From positions 1-38,129 of the forward strand of contig NZ_JAHLEM010000175.1 in NCBI RefSeq assembly GCF_018883605.1: a DNA stretch of 38,129 nucleotides. The letters are read 5' to 3'. Below, piece after piece: positions 8,001 through 17,510 of the stretch; position 1 is the first letter of the stretch, and each line of letters opens with the position of its first letter. Origin of the DNA: Streptomyces niphimycinicus (GTDB lineage: Bacteria; Actinomycetota; Actinomycetes; Streptomycetales; Streptomycetaceae). The position numbers and the translations under genes are program-made. Below the pieces are notes generated by a model that was not told where the DNA came from, did not search any database, and worked only from the letters and a program-made list of their open reading frames with translations.

Positions 8001-10261
8001 TCGTGCTCCGACGTCAGCCGCAGCCGGTAGCCGCCGCTGTGGAGGATTTCGAGGGGCGTGCCGGAGGCGTCGTAGGTGAAGGTGATGCGGTTGCCGTTGC
8101 GGTCGGCGATCTCCCGCACGAGCGCCAGTGCCTCGTCGCGGTACGGGGCGAAGGTGCGGACGAGCCCGGCCTCCGGGTCGGTGACGGTGTACGCGACCCC
8201 GTCCGCCGTCCGGGCCAGCGGCCACCGCGGCCCCTCCGCGGGCAGGACCGCGGCGCCGCCCGGCACCGGATGCGGATAGGCCAGCAGCAGACCGTCCTCG
8301 GTGAAGAAGACCACGCCCTGCTCGTCGAACTCCAGCCGCTGGTCGGCCGTCGATGCCCAGGTCGGGCCGAACCACCGCCCGGCGCGGTACCCGGAGTCCA
8401 CCCGGCGGGAGAACACCAGCGGCAGCACACCCGGCAGCTCCACATCCGTCTGCGGCAGGAACATCCGCCCCGTCGCCACATCCACCGGATCGGTACGACC
8501 ATGCCGCACCCGGTCCCAGGTACGGGAGAAGAACCCACGGCCACGGCTGCGGAGAGCGCCGCGCGCCCATTGCGTCGCCTCACGCGCCGCCAGCCTGGCC
8601 CCGACGCGGGAGGCGATCGGGGCGAGGGCACGCGGGGCGAGACCCATCAGCAGGGTCTCCGCCAGCCCGCCGCCCATGGCGAGTTCCAGCGGCAGCGCGT
8701 ACGGCATGGCGAACATGGCGAGGGTCAGGAGGAGGGGAAGGCCGATCTCGAGGAGCTTTTGCAGCAGGAAGCGGTCGGTGCCGAGGATGCGGTAGCCGGC
8801 GAGGGGGGCCTCGCCGTCGGCGATCGCCGACCAGCGGGACAGCAGCAGGGCGCCGACGACGAGTGAGCCCGCGCAGACGGCGATCCGGAACTGGACCAGG
8901 GCGAGCGCCTCGCCCAGAGGGGCCGCGCCCGCGGCCCGGTAGCCGCGTACGGCGGAGATCAGGCGCCACAGGGTCAGGGCCAGCCCGGCCAGGCCGACAC
9001 CGACCAGGAGGTGCAGCCCGGTGCCCCCGGTGAAGTACTCCTGTAGATCCTTCGTGGACGGGAAGGAACCCACCGCCAGATACAGCAGGGAGGGGACGGC
9101 CAGCAGCAGGCTGAGCACCAGAAGAACCTTCTCGTGGCGCGGCCGGCGGGGGCGCTGCGCCCGGGCCCGGCGCCACAACTGCCGGAAGGTCACGCCATGC
9201 CATGCCTCCTGACTGTGGGACGCGTCCATCCGGCGGGTCTGCCGGGCGACCGACTCGCGCAGCGGCTCCAGCTTCTCGGCGCGGGTACGGGGGTGGGCCG
9301 TGGCATACAGCAGCGCTCTGCGCTGCCGGGCATAGCCCAGGGCGATGATCCAGGTGGCCGGGAGGCGCAGCAGGGCGTACCCGAGGAGAGCTTCGGGGGC
9401 GGTTTGGCCCTGGCGCTCGGCCGCCAGTACGACGTCAGGCGCACGGCGCCGACCCAGGCCGGACCGGCGCAGATCCCAGATCCACGCGACGGCGAGGCAC
9501 CCCAGGATGATCCACAGGCCCCAGTCCCCGGCCAGCCTCTCCCGCCACTCCATCGCGGTGGTCTCGCCCGGGAAGGCCGCGGCGTAATTGGTCACCCAGT
9601 GGATCGCCACCGCCGCGGCCAGCGGCACCAGGGCCGCGACCCGGGTCACCGCGCGGGCACCACACCACAGCAGGCCCACCCCCAGCCCGCCGAGCGCGCT
9701 GGCGAAGATGTGTACGTCATAGGGGAGTGTCGGCCCCCCGACTTCGACGGTGCCGGTCGATGAGGGAAACCAACTGCCGAGGATCTGTCCGAGGCCGGGG
9801 ACGTACGGGGGGTCGATCAGTCCCCCCGAGATCTGCCAGCCCCCGTCATCCGTGGGGACGGCCTTACCCGCGGACTCGGCGTACATCAGAAGCTTTTCCA
9901 GCAGACCGAACCCCGCCCCGGCGGCGCCGCCCAGCACCACGAAGTCCGCCAGCCCCCACTGCATCCGCCTGCGCAGCGCCCACCCGGCGACCACGAGCGG
10001 CGCGATCTTGATCAGCTCCTCCACCACCGGAGCCGTCGTCCACGACACCACATCCATGACGCCCGACAGCGATTTCTCCCGCGCGGTCGCCAACTGGCGT
10101 GCCACGACGAGTTCCAGGCCCATCGAGAGCACACCGCAGCCGTACGCACCCACGCCGAAGGCGAGCAGCACCGTCGGCCACCGCACCGTCCGCACCGGCC
10201 AGGACAGCAATAAGAGCTGCAACACAGCCCATACGGACGCAGCAGCCATCCAGAACGCCAC
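5027..10261 (-). CDS. PrsW-like protease / Rhs polymorphic toxin fusion with ADP-ribosyltransferase-like tip
   Basis: One 1744-aa frame. Residues ~1-260 form a multi-pass domain with PrsW-type intramembrane protease motifs: EELIK (81-85), FGLLE (118-122), His184, and HWVTN (221-225). Further hydrophobic segments follow to about residue 560. Near residue 590 comes the Rhs entry motif DPVDVATGRMF (DUF6531-like). Some 900 residues of YD repeats follow, then the core end FHRYYDPDSARYLSPDPLGL and a second DPLGLAP before the toxin. Residues ~1612-1744 are the variable tip; FHT, then GEGVYSW, then a late MGEEHFF resemble an ADP-ribosyltransferase of the H-Y-E class. Rhs shells encapsulate a toxin tip; the fused protease may release it at the membrane, which is inference. 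GTG at 10261 follows GGAGGGGG. Codon 17 is TTA. The tip is low in G+C. Confidence 0.88.
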   Translation of the reverse strand: MAFWMAAASVWAVLQLLLLSWPVRTVRWPTVLLAFGVGAYGCGVLSMGLELVVARQLATAREKSLSGVMDVVSWTTAPVVEELIKIAPLVVAGWALRRRMQWGLADFVVLGGAAGAGFGLLEKLLMYAESAGKAVPTDDGGWQISGGLIDPPYVPGLGQILGSWFPSSTGTVEVGGPTLPYDVHIFASALGGLGVGLLWCGARAVTRVAALVPLAAAVAIHWVTNYAAAFPGETTAMEWRERLAGDWGLWIILGCLAVAWIWDLRRSGLGRRRAPDVVLAAERQGQTAPEALLGYALLRLPATWIIALGYARQRRALLYATAHPRTRAEKLEPLRESVARQTRRMDASHSQEAWHGVTFRQLWRRARAQRPRRPRHEKVLLVLSLLLAVPSLLYLAVGSFPSTKDLQEYFTGGTGLHLLVGVGLAGLALTLWRLISAVRGYRAAGAAPLGEALALVQFRIAVCAGSLVVGALLLSRWSAIADGEAPLAGYRILGTDRFLLQKLLEIGLPLLLTLAMFAMPYALPLELAMGGGLAETLLMGLAPRALAPIASRVGARLAAREATQWARGALRSRGRGFFSRTWDRVRHGRTDPVDVATGRMFLPQTDVELPGVLPLVFSRRVDSGYRAGRWFGPTWASTADQRLEFDEQGVVFFTEDGLLLAYPHPVPGGAAVLPAEGPRWPLARTADGVAYTVTDPEAGLVRTFAPYRDEALALVREIADRNGNRITFTYDASGTPLEILHSGGYRLRLTSEHERITGLWVGDVRVMGYGYTDGHLTEVTGSSGLPLRFVYDPAGRVTSWIDTNNRWYSYAYDERDRVVAEGGEGGHYTLRIGYDGVDPDFPGLKLTTLTSPDGAVTRYLIDEAHQVVGEIDAAGAVSRTAYDQAGRTIAETDPLGRTTGFRYDEHGHPTAVIRPDGSEISAVPDAQGNPVQITDPGGAVWRQTFDTAGNRTTLTDPLAATTRYMYDARGGLLAVTDPLGATTRVRCDGAGLPAEITDPLGATTFYQRDAFGRVVAETDPLGAVTRYEWSPEGKLLRRTGPDGSAESWTYDGEGNRTTHTDSVGGTTVYEYTHFDLLAARTGPDGVRYTFTHDAATRLTQVTNPQGLTWDYAYDPAGRLIAETDFDGRRVTYEHDAAGQLLSRTDPLGQRTGYVYDALGRVVSQDAAGQVSTFRWGPAGELLEAVGPDTELTRAYDPVGRMLSETVDGRTLHLVYDPAGQLVRRRTPAGAETTYAYDAAGNRTTLSTGDRVLTSTRDAAGREITRRIGDALTLTHTWDPLGRLVAQSLTGASSRIHRAYAYRADGHLISMDDNLSGRRTFDLDATGRVTTVHADGWTETYAYDAAGNQTHAAWPSTQPAQESTGPRTYTGTRITGAGSVRYEHDDAGRLTLRQKTRLSKKPDTWRYTWNAEDHLVSVTTPDGTVWRYLYDPFGRRTAKQRLAADGESVLEQTDFTWDGPTLVEQTTTTPDLPHPVTLTWGHDGLRPVAQTERITEATTQREIDTRFFAIVTDLVGTPTELVDDSGTIAWRSRSTLWGTTTWAADSTAYTPLRFPGQYFDPETGHHYNFHRYYDPDSARYLSPDPLGLAPALNPATYVHNPHTWTDPLGLAPCREFHTVQGPEDAVRLRRDGTPWPTDANRGQYGEGVYSWGSRADAERYLERRQSRGYDVEILTFKVSERDFATLRKADMIEMSPREAELFMDRHSRLYGDGIPHNYDYIRGRTGMGEEHFFSKSVFHLLKFLE

Positions 10262-10439
10262 GCCCGCGGCCCCCTCCGACGTTGTCAGTGATCCGTCACG
10301 CTAAGTCGAACAGCGGTGACATACAAGGGACGGCCGAGCGGCCTGGGGCGGATCCGTGCGTCCCGAACAGGGGGTGCCCACCCCGGTACGCTGAGGCCAG
10401 CAGCATCAGCCCCAGCGCACAGGTTCAGGGAGGTGAGTC

Positions 10440-11006
10440 ATGACCGCCGAGATGGTCGCTCCCGAGTGGATGCACGAGCAGATCACGGCTGAGCAGTACG
10501 ACTCCTGGTCCGAGGAGCAGTGCGCGGGCATCGAGGTCGTGGACGGGATGGTCGTGGTGAGCCCCAGCGCGTCGAAGCGGCACAACCGCCTGGCCCGGAT
10601 CCTTGCCAACGCCCTGGAAGACGCCGCAGGCCCCGACTGGAACGCCGATACCGATTTCGACGTCCGGCTCCAGGACGTGCCGCTCACCAATCGTCGTCCG
10701 GACGTGGTCGTGTATCGCGCGGAAACGATCGACATCACGCCCACCCGCCCCGAGCATGTACTGCTGGTCGCCGAGGTCGTCTCGCCCGGGTCGGAGACCA
10801 CCGACCGCATCGTGAAGGTGGACCAGTACGCCAAGGCCGGAATCGCCTTCTACTGGCGGATCGAGCAGGCGGCCACCGGCGTCCCGCTCGTCTACACCTA
10901 TGTTCTCGACCCCGCGACGAAGACGTACCGGGAGGGCGAGGTGTTCACCGGTGTGGTGAAGGTCGCGGCTCCGTTCCCGGTGCGGGTCGACCTCGGTCAG
11001 CTCTGA
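10440..11006 (+). CDS. Uma2 family endonuclease (DUF820)
   Basis: This 188-aa protein has the PD-(D/E)xK-like core of the Uma2 family. It carries IEVVDGMVVVSPSASKRHNRL, then NRRPDVVVYR (Asp88), LLVAEVVSPGSETTDR (Glu112) and a following Lys. Family members are predicted nucleases, very common in streptomycetes and cyanobacteria, with little experimental work. ATG at 10440 is set by GGGAGG about 7 nt upstream. A TACGCT box at 10387-10392 could be its -10 element. Its last 10 bases overlap the 3' end of the convergent sigma factor gene. It may be unrelated to the toxin locus it faces. Confidence 0.88.
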   Translation: MTAEMVAPEWMHEQITAEQYDSWSEEQCAGIEVVDGMVVVSPSASKRHNRLARILANALEDAAGPDWNADTDFDVRLQDVPLTNRRPDVVVYRAETIDITPTRPEHVLLVAEVVSPGSETTDRIVKVDQYAKAGIAFYWRIEQAATGVPLVYTYVLDPATKTYREGEVFTGVVKVAAPFPVRVDLGQL

Positions 11007-11890
11007 TCGCTCGGACGTCGAGCATCCGGACGGCCGGTCGGGAGCACGTGGCGCAGCTTGTCCGGGTTGCGGATGATGCGGATCTCGGTGATGCGCCCGT
11101 CCTCGACTTCCGCACAGGCGACCGTGTCCGGGTGGCCCGCGACGGTGAGGAGCAGGCCCGGGCGGCCGTTGACGTCGACCGTGTGGACCCGGGGGTCGTC
11201 CATCGGCTGGGTGAGGACTGCTGCCAGGAAGCGGGCGACTTTCTCCGCGCCCTGTTGCGGGCGCAGAGCGGCCTTGACCTTGCCGCCGCCGTCGCTCCAC
11301 GCCGTGACGTCGGGGGCGAGCAGCTCCATCATCCGGTTGAGGTCGCCGCCGAGGCAGGCGGCCAGGAACTCATCGGTGACCTGGCGCCGCACCTCGGCCG
11401 GTGTGTCGTAGCGCGGCCGGCGGGCCTGGACGTGAGATCTGGCCCGGTGGCCCACCTGGCGTACGGACGCCTCGCCGCGCTCCAGCATTCCGGCGATCTC
11501 CTTGAAGGAGAAGCCGAAGACCTCCTTGAGTACGAAGACCGCCCGCTCCAGTGGCGAGAGAGTCTCGAGGACGACGAGCAGGGCGAGCGAGACGGACTCG
11601 GCCAGCTCCACCTCCTCGCCCGCGCCGGGCTGGGTGACCAGCGGTTCCGGCAGCCAGGGGCCGACGTACCGCTCGCGGGTGGCGGCGGCGGAAGTGAGCC
11701 GGTTGAGCGAGAGGTTGGTGACCGTACGGGCCAGATAGCCCGCCGGGTTGTCCACCCGGGTGGTCACCTGGCTGGAGCGCAGCCAGGTGTCCTGCACCAT
11801 GTCCTCGGCATCGGCGACGCTGCCGAGCATGCGGTAGGCGATGCCGAACAGCATGCGCCGGTGGCGCTCGAAGGTGGTCGCGTCGATCAC
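10997..11890 (-). CDS. ECF41-type (SigJ-like) RNA polymerase sigma factor
   Basis: This 297-aa protein has sigma region 2 at residues ~5-70 (AEDMVQDTWLR) and region 4 at ~105-155 (LSPLERAVFVLKEVFGFSFKE). A SnoaL-like C-terminal extension covers ~165-295. The ECF41 landmarks are all visible: WLPEP (79-83), DGGGK (200-204) and NPDKL (275-279). In ECF41 proteins the extension replaces a separate anti-sigma factor and tunes activity. The GTG start at 11890 overlaps the stop of the upstream carboxymuconolactone-decarboxylase-like gene (GTGA). That pairing is the hallmark context of the group, where the sigma factor typically activates the partner gene. Confidence 0.93.
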   Translation of the reverse strand: MIDATTFERHRRMLFGIAYRMLGSVADAEDMVQDTWLRSSQVTTRVDNPAGYLARTVTNLSLNRLTSAAATRERYVGPWLPEPLVTQPGAGEEVELAESVSLALLVVLETLSPLERAVFVLKEVFGFSFKEIAGMLERGEASVRQVGHRARSHVQARRPRYDTPAEVRRQVTDEFLAACLGGDLNRMMELLAPDVTAWSDGGGKVKAALRPQQGAEKVARFLAAVLTQPMDDPRVHTVDVNGRPGLLLTVAGHPDTVACAEVEDGRITEIRIIRNPDKLRHVLPTGRPDARRPSDQS

Positions 11891-12444
11891 GTCCGTGACG
11901 TTACCGCGCAGGTGTCCGAGAAGCCCTGGCTGGTCAGGCCGAAGGCGCTGTTGATGCGCGAGCGGTAGTTCTCCAGGGCGACCATGGCGGTGAGTTCGAC
12001 GAAGGCGGCCTCACCCAGCCGCTCGATCAGGGTGGCCGCGAGCTCGTCGGTGACGCGGGGTTCGGTTTCGGTCATCGCTTCGGCGTAGTCCAGGACGAGC
12101 AGTTCCAGTTCGGTGAAGGCGTCCTGGTGGTCGCGCCACTGCGGCACCTTGGAGATCTTGTCCATGGGGAGGCCGAGGGAGTCGGCCTCCCAGTGGCCGA
12201 AGTCCATGCACCACGAGCAGTTGATCCTGGCCGCCGCGGCCATCACCGCGAGGTGCTTGACGCCCCGGTCGAGGCGGTTCCACTTGGCGGCGCCGCGCTC
12301 CTGCCGTACGTACGTCAGGAGCACCCGCCCGTTGTGGCCGACGGCCAGACCGGGGTCGAGCACCTTGCCGTAGGTGCGCCGGGAGTACCAGGCGCCGATG
12401 CGGTTGAGCAGCGTGCTGGGCGGAGCGAGCGAGATACGGGCCAT
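11887..12444 (-). CDS. carboxymuconolactone decarboxylase/AhpD-like protein, ECF41 partner
   Basis: This 185-aa protein has the AhpD-like redox motif: Cys76-Ser-Trp-Cys79 followed by His84 in INCSWCMDFGHWEADSLG. Members act as peroxidase-like or decarboxylase-like enzymes; the substrate in ECF41 pairs is unknown. I chose ATG at 12444 because GGAG lies 9 nt upstream. An ATG at 12459 is in frame but has poor spacing. The gene leads the operon and overlaps the sigma factor by 4 nt. ECF41 promoters usually sit before this partner gene, in the stretch 12445-12544. Confidence 0.9.
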   Translation of the reverse strand: MARISLAPPSTLLNRIGAWYSRRTYGKVLDPGLAVGHNGRVLLTYVRQERGAAKWNRLDRGVKHLAVMAAAARINCSWCMDFGHWEADSLGLPMDKISKVPQWRDHQDAFTELELLVLDYAEAMTETEPRVTDELAATLIERLGEAAFVELTAMVALENYRSRINSAFGLTSQGFSDTCAVTSRT

Positions 12445-12544
12445 GGCGGGTTTCTCCATCCTGTCGCGGCTGTGGTCGCAAGACCTTCCGCAGGTGCGAC
12501 AGAACGGGCCGCCGGAGTGTGACATCCGGCGGGCACTCGTCCGA

Positions 12545-12574
12545 AGCGGGCGGATCCGGCCGGATCCGCCCGCT
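12545..12574 (-). terminator. perfect 30-nt palindrome after sdaA
   Basis: AGCGGGCGGATCCGG is followed directly by its exact reverse complement. The palindrome begins 1 nt past the sdaA stop codon. It would form a very stable GC-rich hairpin, the usual streptomycete terminator form without a T-run. It also insulates the downstream ECF41 operon. Confidence 0.82.
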
Positions 12575-12575
12575 C

Positions 12576-13958
<1,383 letters not shown>

Positions 13959-14017
13959 GGGGGGACTCCTTCGTCTGCACGCGGGGGAGGCGTGCGGGCC
14001 GTGCGGGGGTGGTGCGG

Positions 14018-14047
14018 CGGGGGCGCGCCAGGGCGGGCGCGCCCCCG
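14018..14047 (-). terminator. hairpin after glyA
   Basis: CGGGGGCGCGCC (14018-14029) pairs exactly with GGCGCGCCCCCG (14036-14047) around a 6-nt loop. It begins about 10 nt past the glyA stop codon and lies before sdaA. Strong GC stem, no T-run. Confidence 0.78.
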
Positions 14048-14056
14048 TGTGCAGGG

Positions 14057-15322
14057 TTACTTGGACAGATGGGCGTACAGCGGGTGCTTGTCGGCCAGGG
14101 CGGTGACCCGGGCCTTCAGCGCCTCCGCGTCGTAGGACGGCTTGAGCGTCTGCGCGATCACGTCGGCGACCTCGCGGAAGTCCTCCGCGGTGAAGCCGCG
14201 CGTGGCCAGTGCCGGGGTGCCGATCCGCAGACCCGAGGTGACCATCGGGGGCCGCGGGTCGTTCGGGATCGCATTGCGGTTGACCGTGATGCCGACCTCG
14301 TGGAGCCGGTCCTCGGCCTGCCGTCCGTCCAGCTCCGAGTCGCGCAGATCGACCAGGACCAGATGGACGTCGGTGCCACCGGACAGGACGGCGACGCCCG
14401 CTTCCCGCACATCGGCCTGGGTCAGGCGCTCGGCGAGGATCCGGGCGCCCTCCAGCGTGCGCTCCTGGCGCTCCTTGAAGGCCGAACCCGCGGCGACCTT
14501 GAAGGAGACCGCCTTCGCCGCGATGACATGCTCCAGCGGGCCGCCCTGCTGACCCGGGAAGACCGCCGAGTTGATCTTCTTGGCCAGATCGGCGGTGGAG
14601 AGGATCACGCCACCGCGCGGACCGCCCAGGGTCTTGTGGGTGGTGGTGGTCACCACATGGGCGTGCGGTACGGGCGAGGGGTGCAGCCCGGCCGCCACCA
14701 GACCCGCGAAGTGGGCCATGTCGACCATCAGGTACGCGCCGACCTCGTCCGCGATCCGGCGGAAGGCGGCGAAGTCGAGCCGGCGGGGGTAGGCCGACCA
14801 GCCCGCGATCACCATCTTGGGGCGGTGCTCCTTGGCCAGCCGCTCGACCTCGTCCATGTCGACCAGACCGGTCTCGGCGTCCACGTGGTAGGGCACCACG
14901 TTGTAGAGCTTGCCCGAGAAGTTGATCTTCATGCCGTGGGTCAGATGGCCGCCGTGCGCCAGGTTCAGCCCCAGGATGGTGTCGCCGGGGGAGAGCAGGG
15001 CGAACATCGCGGCCGCGTTGGCCTGGGCGCCCGAATGCGGCTGGACGTTCGCCGCCTCGGCGCCGAAGAGCTCCTTCACCCGGTCGATGGCGATCTGCTC
15101 GACCACATCGACATGCTCACAGCCGCCGTAGTAGCGGCGGCCCGGGTAGCCCTCGGCGTACTTGTTGGTCAGGACCGAGCCCTGGGCCTCCATGACCGCC
15201 GCCGGAGCGAAGTTCTCCGAGGCGATCATCTCCAGGGTGGACTGCTGGCGGTGGAGTTCGGCGTCGACGGCGGCGGCGACATCCGGGTCGAGCTCGTGCA
15301 GGGAGCTGTTGAGAAGCGACAT
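14057..15322 (-). CDS. glyA: serine hydroxymethyltransferase
   Basis: This 421-aa protein is full length for the family. It interconverts serine plus tetrahydrofolate with glycine plus 5,10-methylene-tetrahydrofolate. Visible landmarks are IASENF near residue 33, [15 protein letters not shown] (53-67), and the pyridoxal-phosphate site [15 protein letters not shown] with Lys230. It follows gcvH by 25 nt and is probably cotranscribed with it. SHMT is the direct partner of the glycine cleavage system, so placement behind a glycine-sensing leader makes sense. Streptomycetes often have more than one glyA; this looks like the gcv-linked copy. Confidence 0.97.
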   Translation of the reverse strand: MSLLNSSLHELDPDVAAAVDAELHRQQSTLEMIASENFAPAAVMEAQGSVLTNKYAEGYPGRRYYGGCEHVDVVEQIAIDRVKELFGAEAANVQPHSGAQANAAAMFALLSPGDTILGLNLAHGGHLTHGMKINFSGKLYNVVPYHVDAETGLVDMDEVERLAKEHRPKMVIAGWSAYPRRLDFAAFRRIADEVGAYLMVDMAHFAGLVAAGLHPSPVPHAHVVTTTTHKTLGGPRGGVILSTADLAKKINSAVFPGQQGGPLEHVIAAKAVSFKVAAGSAFKERQERTLEGARILAERLTQADVREAGVAVLSGGTDVHLVLVDLRDSELDGRQAEDRLHEVGITVNRNAIPNDPRPPMVTSGLRIGTPALATRGFTAEDFREVADVIAQTLKPSYDAEALKARVTALADKHPLYAHLSK

Positions 15323-15347
15323 CAGGGTCCCGATCGGAAGAGGAGGG

Positions 15348-15728
15348 TCAGTTTTCGGCGAAGGCGGTGTACGCGTCGGCGGAGAGCAGTTCCTCCGGCT
15401 CGCCGGTCACCCGCACCTTGAACAGCCAGCCGCCCTCGAAGGGGGCGGAATTCACCAGCGCCGGATCGTTCACCACGTCCTCGTTGATCTCGGTGATCTC
15501 ACCGGAGACCGGCGAGTACAGGTCGCTGACCGACTTGGTGGACTCCAGCTCACCGCAGGTTTCACCGGCGGTGACGGCAGAGCCGACGTCGGGGAGCTGG
15601 ACATAGACGACATCGCCGAGCGCGTTGGCCGCGAACTCGGTGATGCCGATCGTCGACACGCCGTCCTCGTCGGCGGCCGACAGCCACTCGTGCTCCTTGC
15701 TGTAGCGAAGCTGCTGGGGGTTGCTCAT
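15348..15728 (-). CDS. gcvH: glycine cleavage system H protein
   Basis: This 126-aa protein is the lipoyl carrier that shuttles the aminomethyl group between the P, T and L proteins. The lipoylation site is Lys65 in [15 protein letters not shown], and [13 protein letters not shown] is the typical flanking strand. ATG at 15728 has AGGAG 9 nt upstream. It sits 206 nt after gcvT and 25 nt before glyA. The gcvP gene is not in this window. Confidence 0.97.
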   Translation of the reverse strand: MSNPQQLRYSKEHEWLSAADEDGVSTIGITEFAANALGDVVYVQLPDVGSAVTAGETCGELESTKSVSDLYSPVSGEITEINEDVVNDPALVNSAPFEGGWLFKVRVTGEPEELLSADAYTAFAEN

Positions 15729-15788
15729 GGTCCGATTCTCCTGGATACGGGGGAGTGATTGGGAAACGGGTCTTAGCTGGTGGGACGC

Positions 15789-15906
15789 GACGCCGGTGGG
15801 TGCGGCGACGGTCTACGCGGTGCGGCGCCATATGACGCCGGTGGACGCGGCGTCGGGGGGATGTGACGCCGGTGAACGCCGGGCCGGTCCATGTGAGGAC
15901 GCCGGT
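15789..15906. repeat. four direct copies of GACGCCGGT between gcvT and gcvH
   Basis: GACGCCGGT starts at 15789, 15834, 15865 and 15898. Three copies continue with TG and have similar flanks rich in GCGGCG. The spacing (45, 31, 33 bp) is irregular. They fill most of the unusually long 206-nt gap inside an otherwise tight operon. They could be degenerate tandem duplication or binding sites. Confidence 0.5.
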
Positions 15907-15934
15907 CGGGCGCGACGCGTTGCGGCGGGACCGC

Positions 15935-17062
15935 TCAGCGCTCGCGCCGGTAGAAGGGGAGCGCCACGACCTCGTACGGCTCCCGGGCGCCCCGGATGTC
16001 CACCGAGACCCCCTCGGTGCCGGGCTTCGCGTACTCCGGGTCCACGTACGCCATCGCGATCGGCTTGCCCAGCGTCGGCGAGGGCGCTCCGGAGGTGACC
16101 TGGCCGATCTGTGAGCCGTCGGCGGCCACCACGGCGTATCCGGCGCGCGGCACCCGGCGGCCCTCGGCGACCAGGCCGACCAGGGTGCGCGGGCTGACGG
16201 TGTCCGCCTGGCGGGAGGCGGCCTCCAGGGCCTGCCGGCCGACGAAGTCGCCCGGCTTGTCGAACTTCACGACCCGGCCGAGCCCCGCGTCGAAGGGGGT
16301 GGTGTCGGTGGTCAGCTCATTCCCGTACAGCGGCATGCCCGCCTCGAGGCGCAGGGTGTCCCGGCAGGACAGACCGCAGGGCACCAGGCCCACCGGGGCG
16401 CCCGCCTCGGTCAGCGCGTCCCAGACCCGCTCGGCGTCGTCCGGCGCCAGGAACAGCTCGAAGCCGTCCTCGCCGGTGTAGCCGGTGCGGGCGATCATGG
16501 CGGGGACGCCCGCGACGGTGCCCGGCAGCCCGGCGTAGTACTTGAGCCCCGCCAGGTCGGCGTCGGTCAGGCTGCCCAGGATCCCGGGGGACTCGGGCCC
16601 CTGGACGGCGATCAGCGCATAGGCGTCGCGGTCGTCCCTTACGGTCGCCTCGAAACCGCCGGCCCGTTCGGTCAGCGCGTCCAGCACCACCTGGGCGTTG
16701 GAGGCGTTGGCCACGACCAGGAACTCCTCGTCCCCGAGGCGGTAGACGATCAGGTCGTCCAGGATGCCGCCCTCGGCGTCGCAGATCATGGTGTAGCGGG
16801 CGCGGCCCACGGCGAGCGCGGACAGCCGGCCGACCAGGGCGTGATCCAGGGCCGCTCCGGCCTGCGAACCGATGAGAGAGATCTCACCCATATGGGAGAG
16901 ATCGAAAAGCCCGGCGTGGGTGCGCACCGCGGTGTGCTCGTCGCGCTCGCTGCCGTAGCGCAGCGGCATGTCCCAGCCGGCGAAGTCGGTCATGGTGGCG
17001 CCGAGCGCACGGTGCCGTGCGTCCAGCGCGGTATGGCGGGGGGCGGGCGGGGCGTCGGTCAC
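15935..17062 (-). CDS. gcvT: glycine cleavage system aminomethyltransferase (T protein)
   Basis: This 375-aa protein transfers the methylene group from the aminomethylated H protein to tetrahydrofolate, releasing ammonia. Landmarks are FAGWDMPLRYGSERDEHTAV near the start, FDLSHMGEISLIG, and RTGYTGEDGFELF mid-protein. The C-terminal half has CRDTLRLEAGMPLYGNEL. GTG at 17062 follows GGAG by 9 nt. It is the first gene after the glycine riboswitch. gcvH and glyA follow on the same strand. Confidence 0.97.
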   Translation of the reverse strand: MTDAPPAPRHTALDARHRALGATMTDFAGWDMPLRYGSERDEHTAVRTHAGLFDLSHMGEISLIGSQAGAALDHALVGRLSALAVGRARYTMICDAEGGILDDLIVYRLGDEEFLVVANASNAQVVLDALTERAGGFEATVRDDRDAYALIAVQGPESPGILGSLTDADLAGLKYYAGLPGTVAGVPAMIARTGYTGEDGFELFLAPDDAERVWDALTEAGAPVGLVPCGLSCRDTLRLEAGMPLYGNELTTDTTPFDAGLGRVVKFDKPGDFVGRQALEAASRQADTVSPRTLVGLVAEGRRVPRAGYAVVAADGSQIGQVTSGAPSPTLGKPIAMAYVDPEYAKPGTEGVSVDIRGAREPYEVVALPFYRRER

Positions 17063-17121
17063 GATTCAGGCTCCAGAAGATCGGGGTCGCGCGACGGCGA
17101 GGACGTACGACAAGGACGCGT

Positions 17122-17336
17122 GCGTCCTCCCCATCTGTCATCGGAACCTGAGAGGTTCGCCGTGACGCCCGTAAGGGGCCCGGCTTGCACCTTGGGTGGA
17201 GCCGCGCCCGCGGCTCGCTTTTCAGATCTGCCTCGTCCACGCGGTATCGGGGCCTGAGAGATTCAAGGGAGGACTTGCTCCTTCGGCGCCCTGGACACCC
17301 GGCATGACTGCCGGTGGCCAAGGACTCTCCCGCGCG
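17122..17336 (-). promoter_or_regulatory. tandem glycine riboswitch upstream of gcvT
   Basis: Read on the minus strand, two glycine aptamers follow one another. Aptamer I has GGGAGAG (~17325-17331), GCGCCGAAGGAGCAAG (~17276-17291) and AATCTCTCAGGCCCC (~17249-17263), closing at the AAAAGCGAGCC linker. Aptamer II has CCCAAGGTGCAAGCC (~17182-17196) and AACCTCTCAGGTTCC (~17143-17157). The paired CTCTCAGG motifs and the G-rich partners are diagnostic. Glycine binding normally turns the gene on. A small hairpin just downstream (17114-17127, GGACG/CGTCC) may belong to the expression platform. Confidence 0.9.
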
Positions 17337-17510
17337 GATTCGAACGGCCGGTATGGAGTTGCGCGCACATCATCGCATGTGTGGCCGAGAAAGGAAGCCC
17401 CGATCGGGGACGCTGCGCCGGATCGGGCAGAGGCAGCCTTGATGGACATTACCTTTTCTTGACACTCTGCGGGTACGAGCAGCGTTGACCGACCTGGGAG
17501 GACGATCACG

